A stretch of DNA of 64,000 bases, from NCBI GenBank assembly GCA_964036295.1, contig OZ038462.1:21638363-21702362 (forward strand), given 5' to 3'. The notes beneath the pieces are model-generated. The model saw nothing but the letters and a program-made list of their open reading frames with translations, was not told the DNA's origin and did not search any database. This document shows, one piece after another, positions 12,561 through 23,292 of this stretch (positions are counted from its first letter, which is position 1; every line of letters begins with the position of its first letter). A program made the position numbers and the translations under genes. Source of the stretch: Plumapathes pennacea (Eukaryota > Cnidaria > Anthozoa > Antipatharia > Myriopathidae).

Positions 12561-12890
12561 TTAAGTGTTCGAAGTTGATTCATAAAAAGACAAGTCACGC
12601 ATTACTCAGATTTACTCGGTGGGTAACCGTTTCGCTTCTAAGCTCAAAATGCAGAGTCGCTCAACCTTTAAGAACCAAGTGTATGAGTGTTGTAATGATA
12701 AATTTATAGTTTAATCAGGTTTCATTTAAGCAAGGTGTCAAAAGCCAAGTTCTCTATACTGTGTGATATATTTCTGGTGAGAAACTGGAAGTCTCCCGGA
12801 CGTTCCGCTCTTGTCCTTGCTTTCCATTTTAGTTTATTCTGCTCTCGACCCAACTAACGCCGCGAGCTCACTGGCAACGCCAGTCTAGTT
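12300..12890 (+). repeat. Dispersed ~560 bp repeat
   Basis: Found inverted at 55310-55870 and, shortened, at 38100-38510. It contains a diverged copy of the TTAA-ended short element (12625-12795). Confidence 0.7.
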
Positions 12891-12899
12891 GTTTATGGA

Positions 12900-14400
12900 A
12901 ACCACAAACGGGAACGTGTTGTCTTTTGTTATAATATCAATTATTGGAGATTATAGAAAAAGTTAACCTAGAATACTACTATGAGTTTGCGCCGTTTCTT
13001 CTAGTCACCCGCTCTGTTTCTCTTAACTGGCAAATAATTTTTATATTTATGTTTCTGGCCCTTAATTTCCTTCTATTTAAACACTTCGAATTCAGACATG
13101 GCGAGATTTGCAGAGACCAGCAGATATCAGTGTAAACACTAAAGGCAAACCCTGTATTCGCAGGCTGTTCAATAGTATTTCCTGAAAGATTGATGATATT
13201 GCTATAACGCCTTTCTAATAGCTAGAAAACGATCATGAAGCAGCACACCAAAAATGGAATTAAGGGCTTATGAGCTGAACAAAAATGATTTTTTAAACAC
13301 ATTCATCACTGTTAAATTTAACTGTAATTTATCGAAACCTTTCGTAAACCGGTGTCACGGCTGAAGTTCTGAAGAGTTGCCGTTAACATTTTGACTATAC
13401 ATCCTACCCACAGCTAACTTCAAGAAAACCACTCTCTCCTAGTCTCAATTATCTCTCATCGTGCAATCCAGTTTTGACTAAATTTGCTCACAAACAACCT
13501 CATTATGTTGCTACACATCTGTCCACTTACTCAAATCTTCTTTAATGGCCCTTTTTAGGGGATGTTGTGCTGAAGTGCGGGGTGTAAGGATTTGATGCGG
13601 ACGGTGTTTCATAGACCATATAGTGCGGAAGGGTACAATTATCCAAATGATCAAAACAAGGCGCAAAAATGCCACAAAAAACCCTTCATCTCACACGGCA
13701 ACGCATGAGCTAGCCATGTTTTCTGCATAGAACACACCCCATCCGCAAAAAAACAAAGGATTTTCTGTACTTCGCGACGGCCTTCAACACGCATGACAAA
13801 ACAAACTTCTCGGCTCACATGAGGAACGCCTCATCTTCTCTGTTTGAGTGACACTCACGCCACAAGTATCGCCAGTTTTCTCTGACTTTAAGAGAGGCCT
13901 TAAACTCCTTCAAACTCAAGACCAAGAAGATTCTTGAAATATGGCTAACAACTTCTGTGCACGTAAGTAAGGCGTCTGCGTTGACTGAGTTCGAAGCCCG
14001 ACGCGCAATTGAAATCCGTGAGTGCCAATTTTACAAGAATATTCCTGGTTCTTATGTTCGTCATTTTTGTTCATATTTTCTGTAGTCTCCCTATAACATG
14101 CCGACTTGTTGTACTCAGTAACTTAAAACTTGGTGTGTGGTATTTGTGTGACTGTTTATAGTGTTTTTTTTTTGCCGGGATTTAATTATGTCGTGTCCGC
14201 ATTTAAACAATCAAACGCCCATGCGAAACTTGATGGTGATGGCGCAAATTCAGTATTCATTTCCTGTTTAACGTCTTAGAGATAAACCGAATAAGGTTTG
14301 TTGATGGAGTTATTTTTTTACCCACAACACTAATAATAGAATGGAGATTTAAAAAAGGAAAATAAAAATACAAACAAAGCGAGGGCATAACGAACTTCAT
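12900..14400. other. Intergenic stretch without recognised features
   Basis: I see no coding frame with gene-like content, no splice pattern and no clear repeat here. Isolated short open frames (for example 12944-13135) have no recognisable sequence. Confidence 0.5.
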
Positions 14401-14408
14401 GAGCCTGG

Positions 14409-14463
14409 CACCCTGCCGATGTTCTTGCCATCGGCAGGGAGGTGTGAAAAGAGTTCACACCTG
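14409..14463 (+). other. Two adjacent perfect hairpins
   Basis: CCCTGCCGATG pairs with CATCGGCAGGG across a short loop (14411-14438). Directly after, AGGTGTGAA pairs with TTCACACCT (about 14440-14463). No T-run follows, so this is not a terminator. Confidence 0.7.
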
Positions 14464-14491
14464 ATTAGATGAACCAACAGCCTCGTGTATA

Positions 14492-15219
14492 TAGATCTTA
14501 TTAACCGAGCGCGCGGTCCGTACAGTAAGTTATGGACCGAGATTTTTTCGTCGCCTTATGGCCCGAGCGCGCTTCGCGCTCGGGCCATAAGGCGACGGAC
14601 CAAGCAAACGAGGATAATAAGATATTTATTATATGGCTTTAGATCTTTCGGCAAACACAAAACAAGGCCCCAACGAGTACTCGTCTCGTTCATTCAACAA
14701 CATCAATCGCGATCAGGCATGAATTACACACGTTTGTTTTCACAACAAATTCAGTTAACAGCTTACAATTCTACCGATTTGAAAATCTTGAAAGAAAATA
14801 AGCGTCTGTCGAACCAACTGCCTTGATAAATACTAATTTGCTCTGAGCTGAATGAAATGGCCGATAGCGTGTGTCAAACAACGACACTGCAGTGAACTTT
14901 ATTCGGTGAACGGACTCGAACTCGCCCTTGCTCGCTCACTAAAGATTAAAAAACACTGCAGTCTTATCTCTTTCCAGAAAAAACTGCTTTGTAACTCAGA
15001 GAATTTTTTATTCTTTTGAATAAGTTTCTTATATATACAATAATGTAGAAGGCAAAATGGCACTAAAAGAAAATCATTTCATCACAAACTGCGCCCGACA
15101 CATCGTTGAAAGTTATATTATTCAAAACTCACCGCGGCGTTTTTGTCCGAGTCAGTGATTTCGAAATACAGAGTTCTCGTTAATAAGATCAGTTAATAAC
15201 ACTCGGTTAATAAGATCTA
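14492..15219. mobile_element. Inverted-repeat element of 728 bp
   Basis: Terminal repeats TAGATCTTATTAACCGAG (14492-14509) and its exact reverse complement (15202-15219). Inside are a perfect 23-bp-arm hairpin (14549-14597) and a self-complementary GGTCCGTAC...GGACC block (14514-14539). The open frame 14485-14826 runs through the hairpin and is not gene-like. Non-autonomous DNA element. Confidence 0.75.
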
Positions 15220-15610
15220 TTTACAGTCCTCACAGTGCGCCATGACGAGCAAACATGTCTGCAAAACTTGATTCTTGCACAGTTTTAGTCACAACTGTTC
15301 ACGGTGATTGTTCGCTTTCCACTTTCTTCCTGGCAAGTGTGCAAATTTTAACACAGGGGTGAAACAACCCTCTATACTCTGCAGCACTTGTTGTCAGTGA
15401 CGGCTGAGGTCGCAAGCAATTTTTTCCTCGGATGTTTTCCTTCTTCGTAACGGTCATTTTCCAAGATTGTAAGCTTTTCCCGATCATCATAACTTAACAG
15501 TGGGTTTCCGGAACGTTTAAACTTCCCATTGCACTTCTGGGCCTTTTATGACAAACGTTTAGCAACTTTTCGAGTAATCATTTGCGATCCACATGTGCAA
15601 ACTGATTTTG

Positions 15611-15720
15611 CGGTCCGTACAGTAAGTTATGGACCGGTAAAATTGACCAATCAGAACGTGCGTAAAATCAATTTGCGGTCCGTACAGGAAAGTATGGACC
15701 GGTAGATTAACCAATCGTAG
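15611..15720. repeat. 65 bp tandem pair related to the 14.5 kb element
   Basis: CGGTCCGTACAG...TATGGACCG occurs at 15611-15636 and 15676-15701, each followed by ACCAATC and CGTGCGTA. The same block sits in the element at 14514-14539. Confidence 0.7.
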
Positions 15721-16149
15721 CGTGCGTAGTATCAGTGCCGTATAAATATTTTTATTATTCAGTATTTCTGACCGGAAGCATTGCTCTGTGAAATTTCGAT
15801 CGGCTGCGCAGATTTTCAAACTGCATTTTGTTCGGTAAACTAGCCGACCTGGCCGTAAAAGTAAAAGAACTGCAACATTGCTAGAACGCCGCTATTCGGG
15901 AAAACCGAGCAAATTATGCGTAACGGAGAACAAACGCGCACACGCTTGTGGGTATATTAAAATATCAACAGACAAGCTGGCTCTTGACAACACTAAGAAA
16001 TATAGTCAAGCAATGAAATGTTAGCCTAAATAATATTCAGTGAAAAGACGAACTTTTGCACGGACAGTTGACCTATCGTTCGAATTTCTTCCTTCGCGCG
16101 CTGGACGAAACTTGGTCTTGCTGATGCTGCTATCACGGCAAAGCTGTTC

Positions 16150-16580
16150 ACATCGAAGCACAGTATTTCAGCCAAGCTACCCTGCTGCTTTTAGGTGGCC
16201 AATTCAGTCATGAAAAATACGAACATTATTTCTGAAAGATATACAGGAAACTGAAATAGCTAGTACCCAAGAAAGCATCAAGAAACAAATGCCTCACAGA
16301 GTCACAGCCTTTCAGACAAGTTCCCCTGCTACTTTCAGGTTGCATTGTAGTACCCAAGAAAGCATCAAGAAACATAAATGTCTCACAGAGTCACAGCCTT
16401 TCAGCCAAGTTCCCCTGCTGCTTCCAGGTGGCCAAGTGAAAAATACGAAAATCATTATTCCTGAAAGATGTTATCACAGGGCCTAAACTAGTACCCAAGA
16501 AAGCATCAAGAAACAAACGTCTCACAGAGTCACAGCCTTTCAGCCAAGTTCCCCTGCTGCTTTTAGGTGGCTGGTTGGAG
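16150..16580 (+). repeat. Minisatellite with ~90-170 bp spacing
   Basis: Three good copies of AGTACCCAAGAAAGCATCAA followed by a block with TCACAGAGTCACAGCCTTTC and CAAGTTCCCCTGCT, plus a partial copy at 16170-16260. Spacers differ in length. Confidence 0.8.
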
Positions 16581-16724
16581 TCATGAAAAATATCAAGAAA
16601 TTTATATACCGGAAAAATTATCACACTGGAGCTAAATTACAGTGTATAAAAGTAGACAGCGGACCAAAATCCTCACCGGACAGCAAATCCTTTAGTCTCT
16701 TCAGCAAGGCTTTTGCGATCTGGG

Positions 16725-17198
16725 TTACTCGCTTTGTTTTGACCCTTTGCCTGACGTCTGCGTTTCGCTCAAATTCGACAGGAACGAAATTTCGGATTTA
16801 GAAATAGAAGGTGATAACCTGGGCGATTTTCGGAGTGTCGTGGGCCGTATATGTGGAAATTGCCACTGGATTTTGCGGAGTTGTTTCCAAAAGCGCGCCA
16901 ACATCGTCAACTCTTCCCGCCTCGAGATCTACACTATGTAGTTGGCATGCTCCCTCATAGCAGCGGAAACCTTTAGAACGGAAGAAATTGTCTCCAACTT
17001 CTTCTTCAACTACTGTGCCAAAAGGCCGAACGCTGTCGACACAACCACCATATCCTTCTTTCTCGACGAGTCGAACAACTCGCGTTTTGCTCGATTCTCA
17101 TCCCGCAATTTCGCCGCCAATAATACCGCAACATGAACGGCATCAATTCCAAGGTTGACCAAAGACGAGGATGAATAACAATTCAGACCATGCTTCAC
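16725..17198 (-). pseudogene. Long frame with two stops; possible decayed exon
   Basis: One minus-strand frame runs about 158 codons with only two internal stops. It includes DAVHVAVLLAAKLRDENRAK and LKKKLETISSVLKVSAAMRE, which look protein-like (helical, charged). I do not recognise a family. It may be chance or a remnant of a gene related to the nearby FMO pseudogene insertion. Confidence 0.2.
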
Positions 17199-17212
17199 GG
17201 TAATTCAGAGCA

Positions 17213-18325
17213 GAAAGAAAAAGAAAAATTAAAAAACCGAGTATTTAACCCGGCCCGATGACAACACACCTGGTGGTCGGGGGAGAGCTGCCCGGCCCCC
17301 AAGCCAGATCGAGGAGCAACTCGCCAACACCCGCGAAACTTCCAGACCGAACGGGGAGAGATAATCCGGTCCCCAAGCCGTGGTGAATTATCCCTTGCCC
17401 AGAAGAGTGCGATAGTGGTGTCAGCCTAACTTGTTAGTAATATGTATCCAATCAGCTATATAGCCTCCGAGACACCAGGCCCTTCATCCATATGGGATGT
17501 ACCTTTGTATCGTCGCTTCTTCTTCTTACGAACAATTGCAACGGCGGCTCATAATAACCATGCTTTAGCTCCCTTCACATCCCATAATCATTTTTAATAT
17601 CCGAGTTTTGCGCTCAGAGTTTATATTTAATGCCGCGTCAATAGCGGCTTGCAAGCTGTGATGTCAGCGCATGCGTTTCTGGGACTTTGGGCTGATGGGC
17701 TGAACTTGTGCTTACTGCTATATAAACGTTTCATGCGAGTCTATTTTTGTGCCCAAAAGGAGTATTTTCCGCAAAAAAAAAATGCACAGGCTGCCATAGC
17801 TCTTTTCTATTTTCTTTTTTTTAAATGGCCGACGTTGACGATTCTTTTTACCTCAGCTCAGCAAGAATTTCTCTGTTAATGTTAATCGGTTTGGCCTGAA
17901 ATTCACCAAGAAGAATTGACAAGCATAGATCTGTGCATTGAGTTATGGATTTGATTAGAAAGTAAGGATTTATGGAGATATAGCAAGAAATTGAAGCTCT
18001 TCTATTTAGAACACGTTAACTGTTGCTCGATGATCTGCTTGTACGGTCGGTTGTCTAAAATGTTGAAGATTGTACACAGACATTTTTGTCATAGCATTAG
18101 AGAGCCTTCTTGAATGTTTCAAGCGAGTCTGACTTTAGGCCAAAACATAATGGGCAATTTCCGACAAATGAAAAAGCCTATAGCTTTCTTCTCCTAAATG
18201 GCTTGTTTGACAAATCATTTTATCACCATGTATAAAGATTTCTCTGCCAATATTCATCAGTTATGGATTGGATTATAAACTTATGATATATGTCGCAAAA
18301 GAAACAGTGAAACTTTAAAAAGAAA
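17213..18325 (+). repeat. Repeat family 2, tandem copy 1 (~1.1 kb)
   Basis: Starts at an A-rich run then CCGAGTATTTAACCCGGCCC, and ends CAAAAGAAACAGTGAAACTT. The next copy follows directly. It contains the hairpin/TATA cassette at 17279-17515 and no supported gene. The short open frame near 17649-17879 is present in both copies but is interrupted differently, so it is not called. Confidence 0.85.
17279..17515 (+). other. Two-hairpin/CAAT/TATA cassette, copy 2
   Basis: Hairpin 1 begins near 17278 (GAGCTGC pairing with GCAACTC), hairpin 2 is 17353-17393, CCAAT is 17448-17452, TATATAG follows at 17457, and the CATCC/GGATG stem lies near 17486-17500. The flanks belong to repeat family 2. Confidence 0.6.
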
Positions 18326-19438
18326 AAAGAAAAAAAAAAAATTAAAAAACCGAGTATTTAACCCGGCCCGATGACAACACACCGGTGGGTCGGGGGAGAG
18401 CTGCCCGGCCCCCAAGCCAGATCGAGGAGCAACTCGCCAACACCCGCGAAACTTCCAGACCGAACGGGGAGAGATAATCCGGTCCCCAAGCCGTGGTGAA
18501 TTATTCCTTGCCCAGAAGAGTGCGATAGCGGTGTCAGCCTAACTTGTTAGTAATATGTATCCAATCAGCTATATAGCCTCCGAGACACCAGGCCCTTCAT
18601 CCATATGGGATGTACCTTTGTATCGTCGCTTTTTCTATTACGAACAATTGCAACGGCGGCTCATAATAACCATGCTTTAGCTCCCTTCACATCCCATAAT
18701 CATTTTTAATATCCGAGTTTTGCGCTCAGAGTTTATATTTAATGCCGCGTGAATAGCGGCTTACAAGCTGTGATGTCAGCGCATGCGCTTCTGGGATTTT
18801 GGGCTGATGGGCTGAACTTGTGTTTATTGCTATATGAATTTTTCATGCGAGTCTATTCTTGTGCCCAAAAGGAGTATTTTCCGCAAAAAAATGCACAGGC
18901 TGCCATAGCTCTTTTTTATATTCTTTTTTTTTTAAATGGCCGACGTTGACGATTCTTTTTACCACAGCGCAGCAAGAATTTGTCTGCTAATATTAATCGG
19001 TTTGGCCTGAAATTCACTAAGAACAATTGACAAGCATAGATCTGTGCATTGAGTTATGGATTTGTTAGAAAGTAAGGATTTATGGAGATATAGCAAGAAA
19101 ACAACGCAATTGGCTTTAAGCTCTTCTATTTAGGACACGTTAACTGTTGCTCGATAATCTGCTCGTACGGTCGGTTGTCTAAAATGTCGAAGATTGTACA
19201 CAGACATTTTTGTCATAGCATTAGAGAGCCTTCTTGAATGTTTCATGCGAGTCTGACATTAGGCCAAAACATAATGGGCAATTTCCGACAAATGAAAAAG
19301 CCTATAGCTTTCTTCTCCTAAATGGCTGTTGTTGACAAATAATTTTACCACCGCGTACAAAGATTTCTCTGCCAATATTCATCAGTTTTGGATTATAAAC
19401 TTATGATATATGTCGCAAAAGAAACAGTGAAACTTTAA
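18326..19438 (+). repeat. Repeat family 2, tandem copy 2 (~1.1 kb)
   Basis: Direct repeat of the preceding unit with small indels. Its last ~490 bases, plus the following 500 bases, are found again inverted at 63060-64000, so the larger element extends past 19440. Confidence 0.85.
18391..18630 (+). other. Two-hairpin/CAAT/TATA cassette, copy 3
   Basis: Same layout as copy 2. The 3' arm of hairpin 2 carries one change (TTATTCC instead of TTATCCC). Confidence 0.6.
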
Positions 19439-20015
19439 AGTTCTCGGGGTCGCCGTGCTCTCGCGTGCGACTTCAAATGCTTCTTTTTTACGTCGTTGTC
19501 AGGACGTGGACGACAGTTCTATAAAATGACGGCAGTCGTTCTTCTTAGTAAGAAACGATAAAATCAATAGAACCTCGGCAAAAACGGAACAAATTGATTA
19601 ACCTAAGAATAGGCAAAATTATAAAGACATAGGAAAAACAGAGACATTATTTTTTGGTTCCTCGCGTTGCCGTCGCTGTCCAAGGTTTCTTAAACTCCGT
19701 ATTAACGATAGCGAAATGAAGCTTGCCAAAAAGCGTGGCCGATTTGTGTAGTTTGTGCTAGCCTCGTTTTGATTTTGACAAACGCACAGCGCGACAAATT
19801 TCTTTGACAGGGGGACCCTTCCCAACGGATTATCTTTGTGAGCAAGGCACGTGACCAGCCTGAACCAGGGTCTTTCTTCAGGGGCGGGGGCCGGGAGATG
19901 AAAGAGCCTGGGAACGAGGCTAACCGGTTCTATTAGTATAGGTAATCGCATGATTTCGAGTGCAATTTGGAATAAATTAGCACGAGTAAATTTTTCAAAG
20001 ACCATAAAATTGCAC
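19439..20015 (+). repeat. 3' extension of repeat family 2, with nested inverted-repeat element
   Basis: Matches the reverse strand of 63060-63545. It includes a segment also present at 700-880 in a CDC40 intron (GTCAGGACGTGGACGACA region). A nested element at about 19762-19923 has ends TAGCCTCGTT and GGGAACGAGGCTA. Bases 19937-20010 are a truncated copy of the palindromic element seen at 47688 and 52072. Confidence 0.7.
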
Positions 20016-20044
20016 GAGCGCCGCGCGAAATACCGCCATCTGCC

Positions 20045-20085
20045 GAAGCCTCTTCACTTGACTCTGAAGATGACTTCCATTCAGA
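20045..20085 (+). repeat. Hammerhead-like mobile element tail, eroded
   Basis: ACTTGACTCTGAAGATGACT followed by AACGTTAGTC resembles the CTGANGA...GAAAC tails of Penelope-like elements, but the GAAAC part is damaged. Confidence 0.3.
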
Positions 20086-20168
20086 ACGTTAGTCACCAAC
20101 AACAGTCTTTCTGGAGACTACTCTAGCCCAGACAATCAAAACCAACTTACTATTGATTACTCTGTTAC

Positions 20169-21364
20169 CTGGCTTACTCCTGGTGAACGGGGCGATGAAC
20201 TCCATCACTCTGGCGAAGCTTTATCCAGGGCCTGAGCGTGTCGTTGAGGAAGAAGTTTGGCATAATTGCGGAAGAAATGCATCCCACGCGGTATGCTCCA
20301 TACAATCTTCTCCACGTGTCCGCTCCACTCTTCCACGATATCACTCGCGGTTTCTCCTCCTCCAACCACTAGGACTTTCTTGCCTTTGTGTTCTGGAACG
20401 AAGTGTTTCAGTTCAGATGAGTGACACATTTTGCCTTGGAAGTCCTTCAGCACGGTTTGTTCCAGGTCGCGTACTGATCTTTGTGCTGCTCCTGTGCTAA
20501 CAATCAAGCGTTTGCTTGTAAAGACCTGTTCAAAAGGCAACCAAGGTCAAACGGTTTGGCCGCAAGTTGAACAGGTCAAGCCAAACTGATCTACTCTGTC
20601 TACACCTTTTATATTGACTGTGGTTTTTTCTCACTGGTTTGTGTATTTCCCTCTCGCCGCAAGTCAATGCAAGTTTTCAAACTTTCGCAGACCGTTTAGC
20701 CACCCAATTGCACGGATTTGCATCGACTTGCAGTTACTTGCATCGAATTTGAACATTCATGTCAAGTAGACGAAGTTTTACATTGTTTGGCCACCCAAAA
20801 CAAGTCAATGCAAGTCAACGCAAGTTTCTATGTTGTTAGGAAGCGTTATAACCAATAAAATGCTTCACATTTTCGCGGCATTTTATTATTATTATTTTTC
20901 GCGCAAAAATCCAACGAAACTTGCATGAGCTTGCATCGACTTGCGTCTTGTTCGGCCAAGGCTGTATCTTGACTAACCTCTCCATTCTCACATTGTACTT
21001 CCCACGCATCCTCTCTCTTCTCCACATTCTTCAGGAAGATGTGCGGCCACAGCTTGAAGGCGTCGCAGTAAGATGTCAAATAGTCGAACACGTCACTCTG
21101 TTTGGGAAACATGCCGATCTCATCAAGCATCGGGAAATCAGACATCTCTGTCACGGAGGATGATGAAGTGCATTTGGTATTTTGCATGACCGTGACGATA
21201 TCAGGGTCGTCTGAGTAACACCATATTCCACCGATAGTGTCACGCTTTTCCAGACACGGCAGAAAGTCCTTCTTCTAGCATGCACTTGCAAGCGATCAGG
21301 CCTGACCAGCCGGCCCCAATCACGATGACGTCCTTGTGACCATCATATGAGGGCCTTTAGGGAT
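20169..21364 (-). pseudogene. Flavin-containing monooxygenase (FMO-like) pseudogene, two exons left
   Basis: Exon A (20978-21364) and exon B (20169-20525) keep splice signals and FMO sequence. Exon A has the FAD-binding start DVIVIGAGWSGLIACK and later the segment DFPMLDEIGMFPKQSDVFDY. Exon B has the NADPH-binding loop VLVVGGGETASDIVEEW and RLIVSTGAAQ. At least three frame breaks are visible: one just before the FAD motif (a TAA lies in frame at the exon start), one after CMLEEGLSAV, and one after PQRHAQALDKA, where a TGA appears while the FMO reading continues as RVMEFIAPFT in another frame. The 3' part of the gene is absent and the intron holds a dispersed repeat. The neighbouring CDC40 and MYO9 exons have no such breaks, so decay is likelier than poor sequence. 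FMOs oxygenate soft nucleophiles using FAD and NADPH. Confidence 0.85.
20640..20960. mobile_element. CAAGTCGATGCAAGT repeat in the FMO pseudogene intron
   Basis: Many copies of (A)CTTGCATCGACTTGC and complement; related to 54425-54890. Probably two arms of an inverted-repeat element. Confidence 0.6.
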
Positions 21365-21369
21365 CTGCA

Positions 21370-22007
21370 AAGCAAAACCAACGGGAAATTATATGAAAGT
21401 CTCACTTGGTAACCCCTTCTCCAAGTTGGAGTACTATCGTGCTCTATCGTTTTGAACGTAGTGGAAGAGGGTGTATCTTGTGTCTTTACTTTCACTGTTT
21501 TCTGTCACGGGCGTTTCCCCTCTTGATGTAAAAATATGGAAGTGTTAACCCTCGTGGAAAGGCTGCCAAGCTTTCAAAACTGGAAGCGCGTGCAGGATTG
21601 TGGCCGGGGCAAGACACAAAATCAGCGGGAGAGGAGAGGATAGAAAATAGAATGGGGCTCATCCCTTTGGTTCCTCTTTCTTCCCTCCTTCTTTTCCTTG
21701 TTTCCCGCCCCACGATCTGCCCCTGGATCCCCGCAGATGGTGTGGTGTATGGACGCCGGATCATCAAGTCGAATGTGCGACCACTCGACATGAGAACACA
21801 AAATTCGGATAAGGACTGACTTAAATTTTTGGCGCAAAACCGCGTGACAGTATACAGGGGTCGGCGATATGCTCTAATTTCAAGTCATGTTAACGCTTCA
21901 AAGCCAAAGCTGTGTGCGTTGATTGACTTAAACTGCGTTTCTATGCCAACACCGGAAATTCGAACAGGCTCCTGCAGCGCGCTTTAAAGTTGCATAAAGC
22001 TCGTCAT
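21370..22007. other. Intergenic stretch, no recognised feature
   Basis: No supported gene. Short open frames at 21492-21837 overlap on both strands and have no recognisable sequence. Confidence 0.4.
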
Positions 22008-23292
22008 GTGAACAAAGATGTTACGGCTTTCCGTTTATTACGAGCCGTTCGCACTAAACGGATAATCGTACATTTTTGAAGCTCACACGACGGGTTTCTT
22101 CTAAGTTTAATAGCGATTTGCGATTTACAACATATTCGTTGGCGACAAGTGCCGTTTGCACGAGTTTGAAAATTTGTAAATGTCAACATTTTCGTATAAC
22201 TACACGGAAGTGCAAAAGACACCTAATTTATGCCGTCACCTGGTCTCTCAGTACTTTAGGTAGTAAATAGGAAAGCAATGCTCGCATTTGATCAGTATTT
22301 GGATAGCACAAATAAATAATCAACCGCTTGCAAAATAGAACAAGAAGCGTTCGCCGTAGAGTTGTCCGGATCCCAGGCCAGTTCGAGGGGCAACCCCGCT
22401 GAACACCCGTCCACACTCAACAAACGGGGAGAGATAATTCGGCCCCTAAGCCACGGTGAATTATCCCTAAATCCGAAGAGTGCTTAAATGCTAAGCCGAC
22501 TTGTGTAATATATGCACACAATCAGGTATATATACTTTCAGACAGGCGACCTTCATCCATATGGGATGTACCTTTGTATTGTCCTTCATTGCTTTACAAA
22601 ACATTTTCACCGTCCTATTGTTATTACCGCTTCCATATACCCGAGTTACTTAATATCTTCCTTTTTCACTCGAGCTAATTTTTTTAAATCGTCAGTAAGC
22701 ACTGTGATAGCAACATTGGTGCTCGGCGCATGCGCAACAGTTCATTTGAGACTGTGAAAGGATAAATGTAGTTAAAAGGTCCGTTATTATGTCGTATTGA
22801 CCAACGAAAGCAATTTTTTACTTTGGAGAACACGTGATTCGAGGGGATTGTTTCAAGTGTCTTTCGTATATTCCGTTCCCCGCAAATGTAGCTAACGGAA
22901 ACTTAAACACTACATAAAGCAAGCAGCTCAAGCTGTCGTTTGAAATATTTTAGCTATTTTAGCGTGGTTATCCTAAATCATGCTTTGAGGAACCTGTTTG
23001 TTTGTTTCTTTTTTTGTTTCTTTTTTTTTTTAGTGATTAGGTTCACTGAGAACTTCTTGGCTTCGGCTAATCGGAATCTATCGATTTCTGTTTATCAAGG
23101 CCGTTCGTTCAAATCCATCAGAAAACAGTCTTTTTCGGTTTTTTTGGTTTTTTTCTTTTCTTTCTTTCTTCTTTCGTTTTTTTTTTTTTTTTTTTTTTTC
23201 TATTTTGTTCTTTGGTTCTCCTTGCAATAGTGGAACCCCGATATAGCGCAGTGCCGACGGACTGGGAAATTGTGTTCGTTATATCGGGGGTT
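22008..23292 (+). repeat. Repeat family 1, copy B (~1.3 kb)
   Basis: Second copy of the family seen at 10498-11837, same orientation, about 11.5 kb away. It has lost part of the 5' arm of hairpin 1 in the cassette (around 22356) and has short internal deletions. No coding frame of note. Confidence 0.85.
22355..22580 (+). other. Two-hairpin/CAAT/TATA cassette, copy 4
   Basis: Same layout as copy 1 in family 1. Hairpin 1 has lost its GGGG start, while the GTTG/CAAC stem is kept. CAAT and TATATATA are intact. Confidence 0.6.

Noticed and set aside
14409..14463. Rho-independent terminator
   Set aside because: Two GC-rich hairpins are present but no T-run follows and the DNA is eukaryotic nuclear.
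14485..14826. 113-codon frame inside the 728 bp element
   Set aside because: It reads through both arms of a perfect hairpin and has no transposase-like or other recognisable motif.
16289..16486. Short frame over the 16.2-16.6 kb minisatellite
   Set aside because: Its repeats are those of the DNA, and spacer lengths break the frame between units.
17649..17879. Gene in repeat family 2 (76-codon frame, related frame at 18749-18949)
   Set aside because: The two copies diverge by frame-shifting indels with no sign of protein-level constraint.
19619..20005. 128-codon minus-strand frame
   Set aside because: It runs across two repeat segments also found, inverted, at 63060-63360; no family motif and no splice context.
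20169..20540. FMO exon called as a working gene
   Set aside because: The exon itself carries a frame break near its end and exon A has two more, so pseudogene fits better.
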